The position numbers and the translations under genes are program-made. A stretch of DNA of 64,000 nucleotides, taken from positions 62,001-126,000 of the forward strand of contig NZ_JABBWV010000018.1 in the NCBI RefSeq assembly GCF_012999535.1, read 5' to 3'. The stretch is from Microbispora sp. H11081. GTDB taxonomy: Bacteria > Actinomycetota > Actinomycetes > Streptosporangiales > Streptosporangiaceae. Every line of letters begins with the position of its first letter. The stretch's first letter is position 1. A model generated the notes under the pieces. That model saw only the letters and a list, made by a program, of their open reading frames with translations, was not told where the DNA came from and did no database searches. Of this stretch, positions 8,913-16,778 are shown in pieces.

Positions 8913-9547
8913 AGGACATCGACGAGATGATCGGATCGCTGGCCCGGGTCGAACCCGGTGCGCCGGGTGGCCGCCCGTCCGACGCGGGGGCGCGGGCGTT
9001 GCTGGCCTCGATCACGGCCGAGTCGCCCGGCGGCGGCCGGCCCGTCCCCGCGCGGGCGAGGCGTCGCGGCCCCCGCCGGCTGGCTCTGGGCCTGACGGCC
9101 GCCGCCGTGATCGCCACGGGCATCGTCGTCGGCCCGAGCCTGCTCGACGACGGACCCTTCACCACACCCTCCTACGCGTTGACCAAGGACGCCGACGGGG
9201 TCGTGTGGGTCAGGGTCCGCGACTTCCGCGACGCCGCGGGGCTGGCGAGGCAACTGCGTGACCTGGGCGTCCCCGCCATCGTCGACTACGTGCCCGCCGG
9301 GAGGAAGTGCCGAGAGCCGAGGGCCACCTATGTGGAGGACGTCCCCCGGGGCATCTACTATCCGCCCACCAACCTTCCCGGCTCGAAGCATGGCTGGCAG
9401 ATGCGCATCGACACCCGGTTGTTCAAGCCCGGCCAGACCTTCGTCTGGACCGTCACCGCGCTGCCCGGTGGCAGAAGCAGCACCAGCACGATCCTCATGA
9501 ACGACCCGGTGAAGCCATGCGTGCTCGTGCCCGACGGCACCCGATGA
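8909..9547 (+). CDS. Single-pass membrane protein coupled to the ECF sigma factor
   Basis: 212 residues. The N-terminal 55 residues are cytoplasmic, then comes one membrane helix (LALGLTAAAVIATGIVVG), then a predicted extracytoplasmic domain of about 140 residues with two Cys. The position and GTGA overlap suggest a sigma regulator. However, I see no HxxxCxxC zinc anti-sigma motif, so direct sigma binding is inference. The outer domain ends in a proline-rich PVKPCVLVPDG segment. It may be a sensor. Confidence 0.65.
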   Translation: MKDIDEMIGSLARVEPGAPGGRPSDAGARALLASITAESPGGGRPVPARARRRGPRRLALGLTAAAVIATGIVVGPSLLDDGPFTTPSYALTKDADGVVWVRVRDFRDAAGLARQLRDLGVPAIVDYVPAGRKCREPRATYVEDVPRGIYYPPTNLPGSKHGWQMRIDTRLFKPGQTFVWTVTALPGGRSSTSTILMNDPVKPCVLVPDGTR

Positions 9548-9590
9548 CACCCGATGACACCGATCCGCGTGCTCGTCACCGTACGGGGAG

Positions 9591-11018
9591 TCAGGCGACC
9601 GGCTCGGCGACGGCGGGTTCGCCGGGCTCGGCGGGCTCGGCGGCGGCGGCCCGGGTGCGGCGCAGGGAGTAGATGCTGACGGGAACGCCGACCAGCACGA
9701 TCGCCGCGGCGATCAGCAGGGTGAACCGGTAGGCATCGAGGAAGGCGTGCAGCGGAGCGCCGCCCACCGCGCTCTGTCTGGCGGCGAGGATCGCGCCGAG
9801 GATCGTGATGCCGAGCAGGCCGAAGACCTCGCGGGAGACGTTGAGCACGCCTGAGGCGACACCGGCTCTCGCGGGCGGCATCGCGTTCAGCACCACGTTG
9901 GTCAGCGGGACGAGCAGGCCGGCGCCCGCGCCGTACAGCAGGAACCAGGGGAGCAGGTCGCCGTAGTGGGAGCCCTCGCCCGCGCTCGACAGCCCGCCGA
10001 TGGCCACCGCCATCAGGCCGAGCCCGGCGGCGACCGTGCCCGCGTTGCCGAAGCGCTCGGCGATCCGCGGCGAGACGCTCGCGATCACCGCCATGAGCAG
10101 CGCCATGGGCACGAAGCCAGCCCCCGCCTCCGTCGGGGAGAACCCGAGCGCGCTCTGCAGGTAGAGCGCGGTGAAGAAGTAGATGCCGAAGACGCCGAAC
10201 GACCACAGGCCCATCGCCAGCAGGCCGCCGCTGAAGACCCGCTCACGGAACAGCGTGAGGTCGATCATCGGCTGCGCCGTACGGGTCTCGACGACCAGGA
10301 ACGCGACGGCGGCCACGGCGAAGACCGCGAACGCCCCGAGGATCGGCGCCGAGGTCCACCCACGCGCTTGGCCTTCGATGAGCGCGTAGGTGAGGGCGAA
10401 CAGCGCCAGGGCGGAGGTGGCCAGGCCGGGCAGGTCGAGGCGCACCCGGCCGGGCGCGGCCCGTTCGACCCTGATCGAGCGCAGCCCGATCGCGGCCGCG
10501 ACCAGGCCGATCGGCAGGTTGATCAGGAAGATCCAGCTCCAGTGGGCGTTCTCGCTGAGGAACCCGCCGGTGAGCGGGCCGATGGCGAGGGCCAGGGCGC
10601 CGACCGCGCTCCAGACGCCGACGGCCGTCGCCCGCTCGCGCGGATCCGGGAAGATCCGCGGCAGCAGGGCCAGCGTCGACGGGGTCACCAGCGCCGCGCC
10701 GAGCCCCTGCACGGCCCGCGCCGCGATCAGCGTCTCCTGGCTTCCCGCGAGGCCCGCCGCCACCGAGGCGAGTGTGAAGACCGCCAGGCCGCCGAAGAAC
10801 GCGGCCCTGGGGCCGAAGACGTCCGCCAGGCGTCCGCCCGCGAGCAGGAGGCCCGCGAAGACCAGGATGTACGCGCTCACGATCCACTCCAGGCCGGAGA
10901 TCGTCAGCGCCAGGTCGCGCTGGATCGTGGGCAACGCCACGTTGACCACGTTGTTGTCCAGGTAAGTCGCGAATGTCGCGAGTGACACCGCGACCAGCGC
11001 CCACCACCGTCCGGACAT
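9591..11018 (-). CDS. MFS multidrug exporter, DHA2 (14-helix) type
   Basis: 475 residues, almost wholly hydrophobic. Family marks are the start WALVAVSLATFATYLDNNVV, the motif A-like GGRLADVFGPR, and the motif C-like PSTLALLPRI and GPLTGGFLSE segments. It resembles EmrB/QacA drug:H+ antiporters. GAGGAGG lies 4 bases before the ATG. The promoter region, shared with the divergent TetR gene, holds three palindromes, so expression is probably repressed by that TetR and induced by the exported drug. Confidence 0.9.
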   Translation of the reverse strand: MSGRWWALVAVSLATFATYLDNNVVNVALPTIQRDLALTISGLEWIVSAYILVFAGLLLAGGRLADVFGPRAAFFGGLAVFTLASVAAGLAGSQETLIAARAVQGLGAALVTPSTLALLPRIFPDPRERATAVGVWSAVGALALAIGPLTGGFLSENAHWSWIFLINLPIGLVAAAIGLRSIRVERAAPGRVRLDLPGLATSALALFALTYALIEGQARGWTSAPILGAFAVFAVAAVAFLVVETRTAQPMIDLTLFRERVFSGGLLAMGLWSFGVFGIYFFTALYLQSALGFSPTEAGAGFVPMALLMAVIASVSPRIAERFGNAGTVAAGLGLMAVAIGGLSSAGEGSHYGDLLPWFLLYGAGAGLLVPLTNVVLNAMPPARAGVASGVLNVSREVFGLLGITILGAILAARQSAVGGAPLHAFLDAYRFTLLIAAAIVLVGVPVSIYSLRRTRAAAAEPAEPGEPAVAEPVA

Positions 11019-11029
11019 GCGTCCTCCTC

Positions 11030-11091
11030 ATGTACGTCGTACATGTACGGCGTACATGTACTTCGCACAGGAGACCTTGTACGTCGTATAG
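11030..11091. promoter_or_regulatory. Three TetR-type palindromic operators between the MFS and TetR genes
   Basis: ATGTACGTCGTACAT (11030-11044) and ATGTACGGCGTACAT (11043-11057) are perfect 7+1+7 palindromes sharing two bases. A third, TTGTACGTCGTATAG (11077-11091), matches with mismatches at the end. They cover the intergenic space from the MFS ribosome binding site to just before the TetR leader, so the regulator should repress both genes. Confidence 0.8.
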
Positions 11092-11127
11092 TTGTCAAGT
11101 GCCGAGGAGGCGGGGAGGCTGCGGATC

Positions 11128-11823
11128 ATGGCGAACGCGGAGCGGCTGAGCCGCCTGAGTCTGGTCGAGAAGGCCGTCGAGCTGGCCGACGCCGAGAGCC
11201 TGGAGTCGGTCACCGTGCGGCGGCTCGCCCAGGAGCTGGGGGTGACCCCGATGGCTCTCTACTGGCACGTCAAGAACAAGGACCAGCTGCTCGTCTGCGT
11301 CGCCGACCATCTGCTGACCGAGGTCACCGCCGAGTTCGACGCGGCCGCGCCGTGGAACGCGCGGCTGCGGGTGATGGTCGAGGCGCTGGTCGGGGTGATG
11401 CGCAGGCACCGGTACATGCCGGGGCTGTTCACGATGGTCGAGAAGCAGGAGCTGCCGAGCTTCAGGCGGGCCACCGACACCGCGCTCGACCTGCTGTGCC
11501 AGGCGGGTTTCACGCTGAGCGAGGGCTACTCCGTCTCCATATACCTGCTGCACGGCGCCATGGCCCTGGTGGACAGCGAGCCCGGCCACCCCGAGGCGTG
11601 CACCCCCGAGGAGGCGGCGGAGTCGCGCCGCCAGACGCGGCTGGCGCTGGAGTCGCTCCCGGCCGGCCAGTTCCCCCGCATCGTCGAGTACGCGAGGGCG
11701 ATGGAGGAGGAGCCCGACGTCGACGCCTACTACGCGTTCGGCCTGGATCTCCTGATGTCCGGGGTCGAGGCCATGGCCGCGAAGAGGACGCCGAGCAGCG
11801 CGACGCAGAACAGCACGAGATAG
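11128..11823 (+). CDS. TetR family transcriptional regulator of the adjacent exporter
   Basis: About 231 residues. The helix-turn-helix is VTVRRLAQELGVTPMALYWH followed by VKNKDQLL, of the TetR class that carries a TetR_C domain. ATG 11128 has GGGGAGG about 9 bases upstream. A TTG at 11092 in the same frame lies inside an operator and is rejected. Its C-terminal coding sequence overlaps the 3' end of the convergent MFS gene by 94 bases. Confidence 0.88.
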   Translation: MANAERLSRLSLVEKAVELADAESLESVTVRRLAQELGVTPMALYWHVKNKDQLLVCVADHLLTEVTAEFDAAAPWNARLRVMVEALVGVMRRHRYMPGLFTMVEKQELPSFRRATDTALDLLCQAGFTLSEGYSVSIYLLHGAMALVDSEPGHPEACTPEEAAESRRQTRLALESLPAGQFPRIVEYARAMEEEPDVDAYYAFGLDLLMSGVEAMAAKRTPSSATQNSTR

Positions 11824-13181
11824 GTGGTGCGGAACCCCGCCATGAGCTCCCGCAGCGCGCCGGGGGACACCTGGGAGAGCGTCCCGGCGTAGACCTGGTC
11901 CCGCAGCGCGGGGGCGACCGAGGCGGTCAGCACGCTCAGCGTGGTCGCCACGCTGAGCACGATGCCGACGTTCATGACCATCACCCGGAAGCCGTTCACC
12001 ACCCCGCGGCTCTCCACCGGCAGCGCGCCCATGACCTGCGTCGTGTTGCCGGTGAGGAAGGCGCCGCTGCCGCATCCGCACACGAAGAGCCCGGCGCCGA
12101 TCACCCAGTAGGGCGTGGCGGGGCCGGACGAGAGCGTGAGGACGAGCAGCCCCGCCGCCGTCAGGGTGCACCCTCCCACCGACAGCGCGTACGGGCTCAC
12201 TCTGCGGCCGAGCGCGCCCGCCAGAGGAGAGGCGAGGGTCATGCCCACGGGGACCGGCAGCACGGCGAGGCCGGCGGACAGCGGGTCGGCCCCGCGCGCG
12301 GCCTGGAAGTAGAGCCCGACGAGCAGGATCAGCGACGAGCGCGCCAGCGAGTTGGCGAACGACGCGAGGTTGGCGCACATCAGCATGCGCCCGCCGAACA
12401 ACGTGAGGTTGAGCACCGGGTTGCGCGCCCTGCGCTCCACCGCGAACAGCGCGGGGACGAGCGCGGCGGCGACCAGGCCGGGCAGCGGCTCGCCCTGGCT
12501 GATCGCGATCAGCACGGCCGACAGCGCGGCGAACACGATCACGTTGCCCAGTGCGTCCACGGACTGCCGGGGGCCGGCCGGGACCTTCCGCAGCACGACG
12601 GCGCCCCAGACGAGCGCGATGACCCCCGCCGGGACGTTGATCCAGAAGATCCACCGCCAGCCGAGCGTGTCGGCGATCAGGCCGCCGAGGGTCGGCCCGG
12701 CGAGCTGGGCCACCGAGAGCGTGGCCATGTAGACGCCCATCCCCTGGCTGAGCCTGTCGGGCGGGAAGGCGGCGGTGACGATCACCGTGCCGTTGGCGAG
12801 GATCATGGCCGCGCCGAGCCCCTGGACCCCCCGCAGGGCGATGAGCACGCCGACGTCGGGCGCGATCCCGGCGAGCAGCGACGCGCCGGTGAAGAGGGCG
12901 AAACCGACGAGGTAGACCTCACGCCTGCCGAGCAGGTCCGCGACGCGGCCGAAGAACACCAGCGTCGCGGTGCTGATCAGCAGGTGCGACAGCAGGATCC
13001 AGCTCGATGCCAGCGGCCCGGCCTCGAAGTGCCGTACGACCGAGGGGAGTGCGACGTTCAGCGTGCTGGAGCTGAGCCCGATGAGCACGAGACCGAGCCC
13101 GGTGACGGAGCAGACCTTCCAGGCGTACCGGAGGGCCATCGCATGATCGGGGGAGCCGGGGTCGTGGGGGGTGTCGGCCAT
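11730..13181 (-). CDS. MFS exporter, DHA2 type
   Basis: 483 residues, 14 predicted helices, starting with a soluble 15-residue tail. Motifs include GRVADLLGRREVYLVGF (motif A), RGVQGLGAAMILANGTVIV and LAGPTLGGLIADTLGWRW (motif C region). Distinct from the 9.6-kb exporter in sequence. It ends inside the TetR gene, tail to tail. It may belong to the same resistance locus, but it has no operator of the same type in its own upstream region, so co-regulation is unproven. Confidence 0.88.
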   Translation of the reverse strand: MADTPHDPGSPDHAMALRYAWKVCSVTGLGLVLIGLSSSTLNVALPSVVRHFEAGPLASSWILLSHLLISTATLVFFGRVADLLGRREVYLVGFALFTGASLLAGIAPDVGVLIALRGVQGLGAAMILANGTVIVTAAFPPDRLSQGMGVYMATLSVAQLAGPTLGGLIADTLGWRWIFWINVPAGVIALVWGAVVLRKVPAGPRQSVDALGNVIVFAALSAVLIAISQGEPLPGLVAAALVPALFAVERRARNPVLNLTLFGGRMLMCANLASFANSLARSSLILLVGLYFQAARGADPLSAGLAVLPVPVGMTLASPLAGALGRRVSPYALSVGGCTLTAAGLLVLTLSSGPATPYWVIGAGLFVCGCGSGAFLTGNTTQVMGALPVESRGVVNGFRVMVMNVGIVLSVATTLSVLTASVAPALRDQVYAGTLSQVSPGALRELMAGFRTTYLVLFCVALLGVLFAAMASTPDIRRSRPNA

Positions 13182-13239
13182 GCCGTCGATTCTTGCCTGC
13201 GCAGTAAGTCATGGTTTGTCCAGGTATCCACTAGAGAAT

Positions 13240-13274
13240 CGCCGCAGGCTACCCCTCTGCTGCGGCGGTTTTCT
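13240..13274 (+). terminator. T-tailed hairpin upstream of the first collagen-like gene
   Basis: CGCCGCAG (13240-13247) pairs with CTGCGGCG (13260-13267) and is followed by GTTTTCT. It points rightward, although no rightward gene ends just before it. It may insulate the collagen-like gene or attenuate a longer leader. Confidence 0.55.
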
Positions 13275-13292
13275 GACAAGCCGCCCTACTGA

Positions 13293-13408
13293 TAGCGGAG
13301 ATGCGCATCCGTGACGTTTAACGTGCCAACCGACATATCGCATGGCGCGTGTATCACATGAATAACTTCTGTCTCCGTGTGCTTCGTGTGCTTCAGGAAG
13401 GAAGTCCC
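13293..13408 (+). promoter_or_regulatory. Leader/promoter of collagen-like gene 1, duplicated at 14394
   Basis: TAGCGGAGATGCGCATCCGT at 13293 recurs with few changes at 14394, and matching tracts (AACCGACATAT / AACCGGCATAT) follow in both leaders. The tract runs to the GGAAGGAAG ribosome binding site. Confidence 0.5.
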
Positions 13409-14311
13409 GTGTCTATCAAGTTGCCGGGCGGGCGCACCATCGGCCTGATGACGGTCGGTGCCCTGGCCGGGTCGGTTCTGGTTCTGGGCGGCGCGGCCAC
13501 CGCCTCGTCGGCGAGCGATGCCGTGTACTACGCGTGCGTGAACAAGAGCACGCGATACATGCGCCTGGTGAACGCGACCACCAAGTGCAAGACGACCGAG
13601 ACGAAGGTCTCGTGGAACAGGACGGGCCCGCAGGGTCCCGTGGGCATCGGCGGCACCGGTCCCCAGGGCCCGCAGGGTCCGCAGGGGCTGCGTGGTCCGC
13701 AGGGCATGCGCGGTCCGCAGGGCCCCAAGGGCGACATCGGCCCGCAGGGACCGAAGGGCGAACCCGGTGCGCCGGGCGCGAAGGGCGCCGACGGCAAAGA
13801 TGGTAAGGACGGCGCGAGCGGTCCTGCGGGCCCCCAGGGCATCAGGGGCGACAAGGGCGAGCGTGGCCCGGCCGGCCCGGCCGGCCCGGCCGGCCCGGCG
13901 GGCGCGGACGGCAAGAACGGCAAGGACGGCAAGGACGGCGAGGACGGCAAGAGCGCCTACGAGATCTGGAAGGCGCAGCCCGGCAACAGCGGGAAGTCGG
14001 TCGCCCAGTTCCTCGCGTCGCTGAAGGGTGAGAAGGGCGACAAGGGCGACCCGGGCGGCTCGGGTGGCTCGGGTTCCGGTGGGACTCCCACCACCAGCTA
14101 CAAGTCGGACAGCTTCTCCTTCGGCGGCCAGGGCGGCACCAAGATCGTCATGTGCGCCACCGGCGTCGCCACAGGCGGCGGCTACAGCGCCTCCGGCAGC
14201 GCCAGTGCGCAGCTCTCGGTCAACAGCCCGTACTTCCTGAACAACAAGCCGGCCGGTTGGCAGGTCTCGGGCAAGAACGCCAGCGGCACGGTCTACGTGC
14301 TCTGCCTGTGA
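13409..14311 (+). CDS. Secreted collagen-like protein 1
   Basis: 300 residues from GTG 13409 (GGAAGGAAG upstream). A signal peptide (residues 1 to about 30) ends ATASSA. A short domain with two Cys follows (YYACVNKS...TTKCKT). Then come three Gly-X-Y triplets, a GIGGT break and about 33 uninterrupted Gly-X-Y triplets rich in GPQ, GPA and [22 protein letters not shown] hinge comes next, then a charged tract and a C-terminal domain of about 75 residues with two Cys (VMCATG, VYVLCL) that may trimerise the fibre. It should form a triple-helical extracellular stalk. It lacks an LPXTG motif or other anchor, so it is probably released or bound non-covalently. Paralogue of the next gene. Confidence 0.88.
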   Translation: MSIKLPGGRTIGLMTVGALAGSVLVLGGAATASSASDAVYYACVNKSTRYMRLVNATTKCKTTETKVSWNRTGPQGPVGIGGTGPQGPQGPQGLRGPQGMRGPQGPKGDIGPQGPKGEPGAPGAKGADGKDGKDGASGPAGPQGIRGDKGERGPAGPAGPAGPAGADGKNGKDGKDGEDGKSAYEIWKAQPGNSGKSVAQFLASLKGEKGDKGDPGGSGGSGSGGTPTTSYKSDSFSFGGQGGTKIVMCATGVATGGGYSASGSASAQLSVNSPYFLNNKPAGWQVSGKNASGTVYVLCL

Positions 14312-14325
14312 CGTGACCGGTGAGG

Positions 14326-14353
14326 ATGGCGGAGTCCGTGGGGGCTCCGCCAT
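14326..14353 (+). terminator. Terminator after collagen-like gene 1
   Basis: ATGGCGGAG (14326-14334) pairs with CTCCGCCAT (14345-14353) over 9 bp, 14 bases after the stop. The loop TCCGTGGGGG is copied in the hairpin after gene 2. Confidence 0.65.
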
Positions 14354-14393
14354 GCTCGCGTCCTGCCCTTTCTTGACCACTCGGACTCACCGG

Positions 14394-14509
14394 TAGCGAA
14401 GATGCGCATACGTGATCTTCCGGATGACAACCGGCATATTTCGTGATGCGTGTCTTATGCGTACAACCTGCGTGCCCACGCAGTTCGTGTGCCTCAGAAA
14501 GGAAGTTCC
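14394..14509 (+). promoter_or_regulatory. Leader/promoter of collagen-like gene 2 (copy of 13293 leader)
   Basis: TAGCGAAGATGCGCATACGT is the duplicate of the element at 13293. The leader ends in AAAGGAAG before GTG 14510. Confidence 0.5.
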
Positions 14510-15307
14510 GTGGCTATCAAGTTGCCGGGCGGGCGCACTATCGGTCTGATGACGGTCGGTGCCCTGGCCGGGTCGGTCCTTGCCCTGGGTGGCGCGGCCA
14601 CCGCTTCATCGGCGAGTGACGTCGTGCTCTACGCCTGTTCGCACAAGACCACGGGTGACGTGCGTCTGGTCGACGCCCCCACCGCATGCAGACCGGCCGA
14701 GGCCGCGGTGTCGTGGAACCAGACCGGGCCTCAGGGCCAGACAGGCCCGCAGGGTCCCGTCGGCCCCGCCGGTGCGCAGGGTCCCGAAGGTCCTGCCGGG
14801 CCCGAAGGTCCCGAAGGTCCTGCCGGTCCCGCCGGTCCGGCCGGTGTGCAGGGTCCTGCCGGGCCCGAAGGTCCCGCCGGTCCCGCCGGTCCTCAAGGTC
14901 CTGCCGGGCCCGCCGGTCCTGCCGGTCCGCAGGGCGAAAAGGGCGCAAAGGGCGACCCGGGCGAGGACGGCGCCCCGGGTACGGACGGCAAGAGCGCCTG
15001 CGAGATCTGGAACGAGGGCGCCTGCAGTGCCCAGGACGAGGCCGACTTCCTCCAGTGGCTCAAGGGCCAGGGTGGCTCCGGCGGCGCCCCCGCGCTGAGC
15101 TCGCGGATGGCGAGCCAGTTCATCTCGGGGAACATCGGCTCCGTCTCCTGCGCGGCGGGAGAGACGGTCACCGGCGGCGGCTTCAAGATCAGCTCCGGCA
15201 GGGCCGTCACGGGCAGCTACATGAGCGGCAACGGCTGGAGGGTCGAGCTGGCGAGCGACGGCGACGGGAACGGTCTCGTCTACGCCATCTGCACCAAGAC
15301 CTCCTAG
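14510..15307 (+). CDS. Secreted collagen-like protein 2
   Basis: 265 residues with the same plan as the upstream paralogue: a nearly identical signal peptide, an N-terminal two-Cys domain (LYACSHKT...TACRPA), 30 uninterrupted Gly-X-Y triplets dominated by GPA and GPE, the hinge [11 protein letters not shown] and a C-terminal two-Cys domain ([15 protein letters not shown]). Here the hinge gains two Cys (SACEIW, GACSAQ), which could cross-link chains. The first 32 or so residues are almost unchanged between the copies while the rest has diverged, so the duplication is not recent or the signal is under selection. Confidence 0.88.
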   Translation: MAIKLPGGRTIGLMTVGALAGSVLALGGAATASSASDVVLYACSHKTTGDVRLVDAPTACRPAEAAVSWNQTGPQGQTGPQGPVGPAGAQGPEGPAGPEGPEGPAGPAGPAGVQGPAGPEGPAGPAGPQGPAGPAGPAGPQGEKGAKGDPGEDGAPGTDGKSACEIWNEGACSAQDEADFLQWLKGQGGSGGAPALSSRMASQFISGNIGSVSCAAGETVTGGGFKISSGRAVTGSYMSGNGWRVELASDGDGNGLVYAICTKTS

Positions 15308-15316
15308 GGGCGTCCC

Positions 15317-15340
15317 GGTGGAGTCCGTGGGGGCTCCGCC
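15317..15340 (+). terminator. Hairpin after collagen-like gene 2
   Basis: GGTGGAG and CTCCGCC pair (one G-T) around TCCGTGGGGG, a copy of the gene 1 terminator. Confidence 0.5.
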
Positions 15341-15392
15341 GGCGCGCCGCACCTGCTTGCCGTACGCGAAGAGGCGTTGGCGTACGGCGAGG

Positions 15393-15430
15393 CGAAGGCC
15401 CTTCCGGAGGGGTTACCGGAAGGGCCTTCG
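15393..15430. terminator. Strong bidirectional hairpin between collagen-like gene 2 and the PucR gene
   Basis: CGAAGGCCCTTCCGG pairs perfectly with CCGGAAGGGCCTTCG (15 bp) around an 8-nt loop, followed by TTGTTCC. It lies at the convergent end of two genes. Confidence 0.75.
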
Positions 15431-15536
15431 TTGTTCCGGGGACGGGGCCGTGACCGGCCGGACACGGTTCGGGCACCCGAGCGGCGGTGGTCCGCCGGGC
15501 ACGACCCTCGCGGTGCCCGGTCGCGCCCCGGCCGTC

Positions 15537-16670
15537 CTACCGGCGGTAGCGGCCCGAGAGGCGGGCGAGTTTGAGGCTGAGATGCAGGCTCAGCCGCTCC
15601 CCTCCGTCCCTGAGGTCGGTCTCCGCCAGTTCCTCCACTCGCCGCAGCCGATAGTAGAGCGACGTACGGTGCAGACGGAGCCTGCGGGAGACGGCCTGGG
15701 CGTTGCCGGCGAGGTCGAGGTAGACCTCCAGAGTCTCCAGCAGCGGCCGGTGCTGTGCCTCGTCCAGCAGCCGTGCCAGCCCCGGGTGGAGGTGGTCGTG
15801 CGGCATCGCGGACAGCATGCGGTAGACGCCGAGGCGGCCCCACTCGGCCGAGCGCCCGAACTCGGGCACCTTCGCGGCGATCTCGGCGGCGTGCAACGCC
15901 TCCTCGTACGACTCGGCCGCGAGGGAGAGCGAGGGGCGTGGCGAGCCGATCCCGACCAGGACCGGCGTCCCGAAGGCCGCGTGCATCTCCTCGGGGAAGG
16001 CACCGGTGCCCGCGGTGAGCAGGACGGCGTGGTCGTAGCGCACCAGGTGGAGGGGATGATGCCTGGACAGGCGCCGCCGCAGGGCCAGCAGCCCGCGCTC
16101 CAGCGCCAGCCGCAGGGACTCGCCGGCCTCGCCGTCGGCGGCCCTGGCGACCGCCACGGTCACGGGCGCGCCGCGCGGGAAGGCGCCCGCCTCGATCAGG
16201 GTCCTGCCGGCGTCGGGCTCGCGGAGCAGCAGTCCGGTGACGGCCTCCAGTTCGCGCCGCGAGGCGAGTTCCGAGACCAGGCTCTCGTGGAACAAGGCGA
16301 GGGCCAGGGTGGGCGCCGCCTCCGCCGCGATGGCGATCTCCGGCTCGGTCATGGCCGGGGCCTCGTCGACGAACCAGAGGAAGCCGAGCGACAGGCCGTC
16401 GTGCCGTACGGGAACGCAGACGCGCGGCAGCAGGCCCAGTTCGGGCGCGCCGGGCGTGCGCAGCGGCGCCGTCGCCTCGTGGATGCCCGCGGCGCGCAGG
16501 AAGTCGCGCACGTCGGAGGTGGTCTGGCGGCGCAGGATCGACTGGCGGCGGACGTCGTCCATCGGCCCGTCCTGCTCACTGTAGGCGACGACGCGCTGGC
16601 GGCCGTCCTCCAGCAGCAGAGGTCTTTCGAGGCGGAGGGCGAGGTCGTCCACGATTCGCTGCAGATCCAC
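15537..16670 (-). CDS. PucR/CdaR family transcriptional regulator
   Basis: About 377 residues. The C-terminal helix-turn-helix NAQAVSRRLRLHRTSLYYRL plus RRVEELAETDLRDG is the PucR (HTH_30) domain. The central part is GGDEF-like, and the N-terminal region (VVAYSEQDGPMDDVRRQSIL, CVPVRHDGLSLGFLWF) resembles a GAF-type sensor. Of two adjacent GTG codons after GGAGG, the second (16670) has better spacing; the frame could also start at 16673 or 16700. Divergent from the M6 protease across a 9-bp inverted repeat, which it may bind. Its ligand is unknown. Confidence 0.85.
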   Translation of the reverse strand: MDLQRIVDDLALRLERPLLLEDGRQRVVAYSEQDGPMDDVRRQSILRRQTTSDVRDFLRAAGIHEATAPLRTPGAPELGLLPRVCVPVRHDGLSLGFLWFVDEAPAMTEPEIAIAAEAAPTLALALFHESLVSELASRRELEAVTGLLLREPDAGRTLIEAGAFPRGAPVTVAVARAADGEAGESLRLALERGLLALRRRLSRHHPLHLVRYDHAVLLTAGTGAFPEEMHAAFGTPVLVGIGSPRPSLSLAAESYEEALHAAEIAAKVPEFGRSAEWGRLGVYRMLSAMPHDHLHPGLARLLDEAQHRPLLETLEVYLDLAGNAQAVSRRLRLHRTSLYYRLRRVEELAETDLRDGGERLSLHLSLKLARLSGRYRR

Positions 16671-16698
16671 CACTCGGCCTCCACGTGGGCGATTCGAC

Positions 16699-16736
16699 AC
16701 TTGTAGGAGAAGCGCCCACCGGACTTCCCTACAAGT
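16699..16736. promoter_or_regulatory. Inverted repeat between PucR and M6 protease genes
   Basis: ACTTGTAGG (16699-16707) and CCTACAAGT (16728-16736) are perfect inverted copies separated by 20 bases. They fit an operator for a dimeric regulator controlling one or both divergent genes. Confidence 0.55.
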
Positions 16737-16762
16737 GACCGATGATCCACGTCAAGAGTCTC

Positions 16763-16768
16763 TATAAC
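16763..16768 (+). promoter_or_regulatory. -10-like box TATAAC of the M6 protease gene
   Basis: TATAAC lies 11 bases before the GTG start, and no ribosome binding site is present. The transcript may begin at or within a few bases of the start codon (leaderless). No clear -35 is seen. Confidence 0.4.
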
Positions 16769-16778
16769 GTCATAATTC

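Noticed and set aside
11092-11127. Upstream TTG start for the TetR regulator
   Set aside because: It lies in an operator and the ATG at 11128 has a good ribosome binding site.
13600-15000. Regular short repeats that could resemble a CRISPR array
   Set aside because: They encode Gly-X-Y collagen triplets in a continuous reading frame and have no spacer structure.
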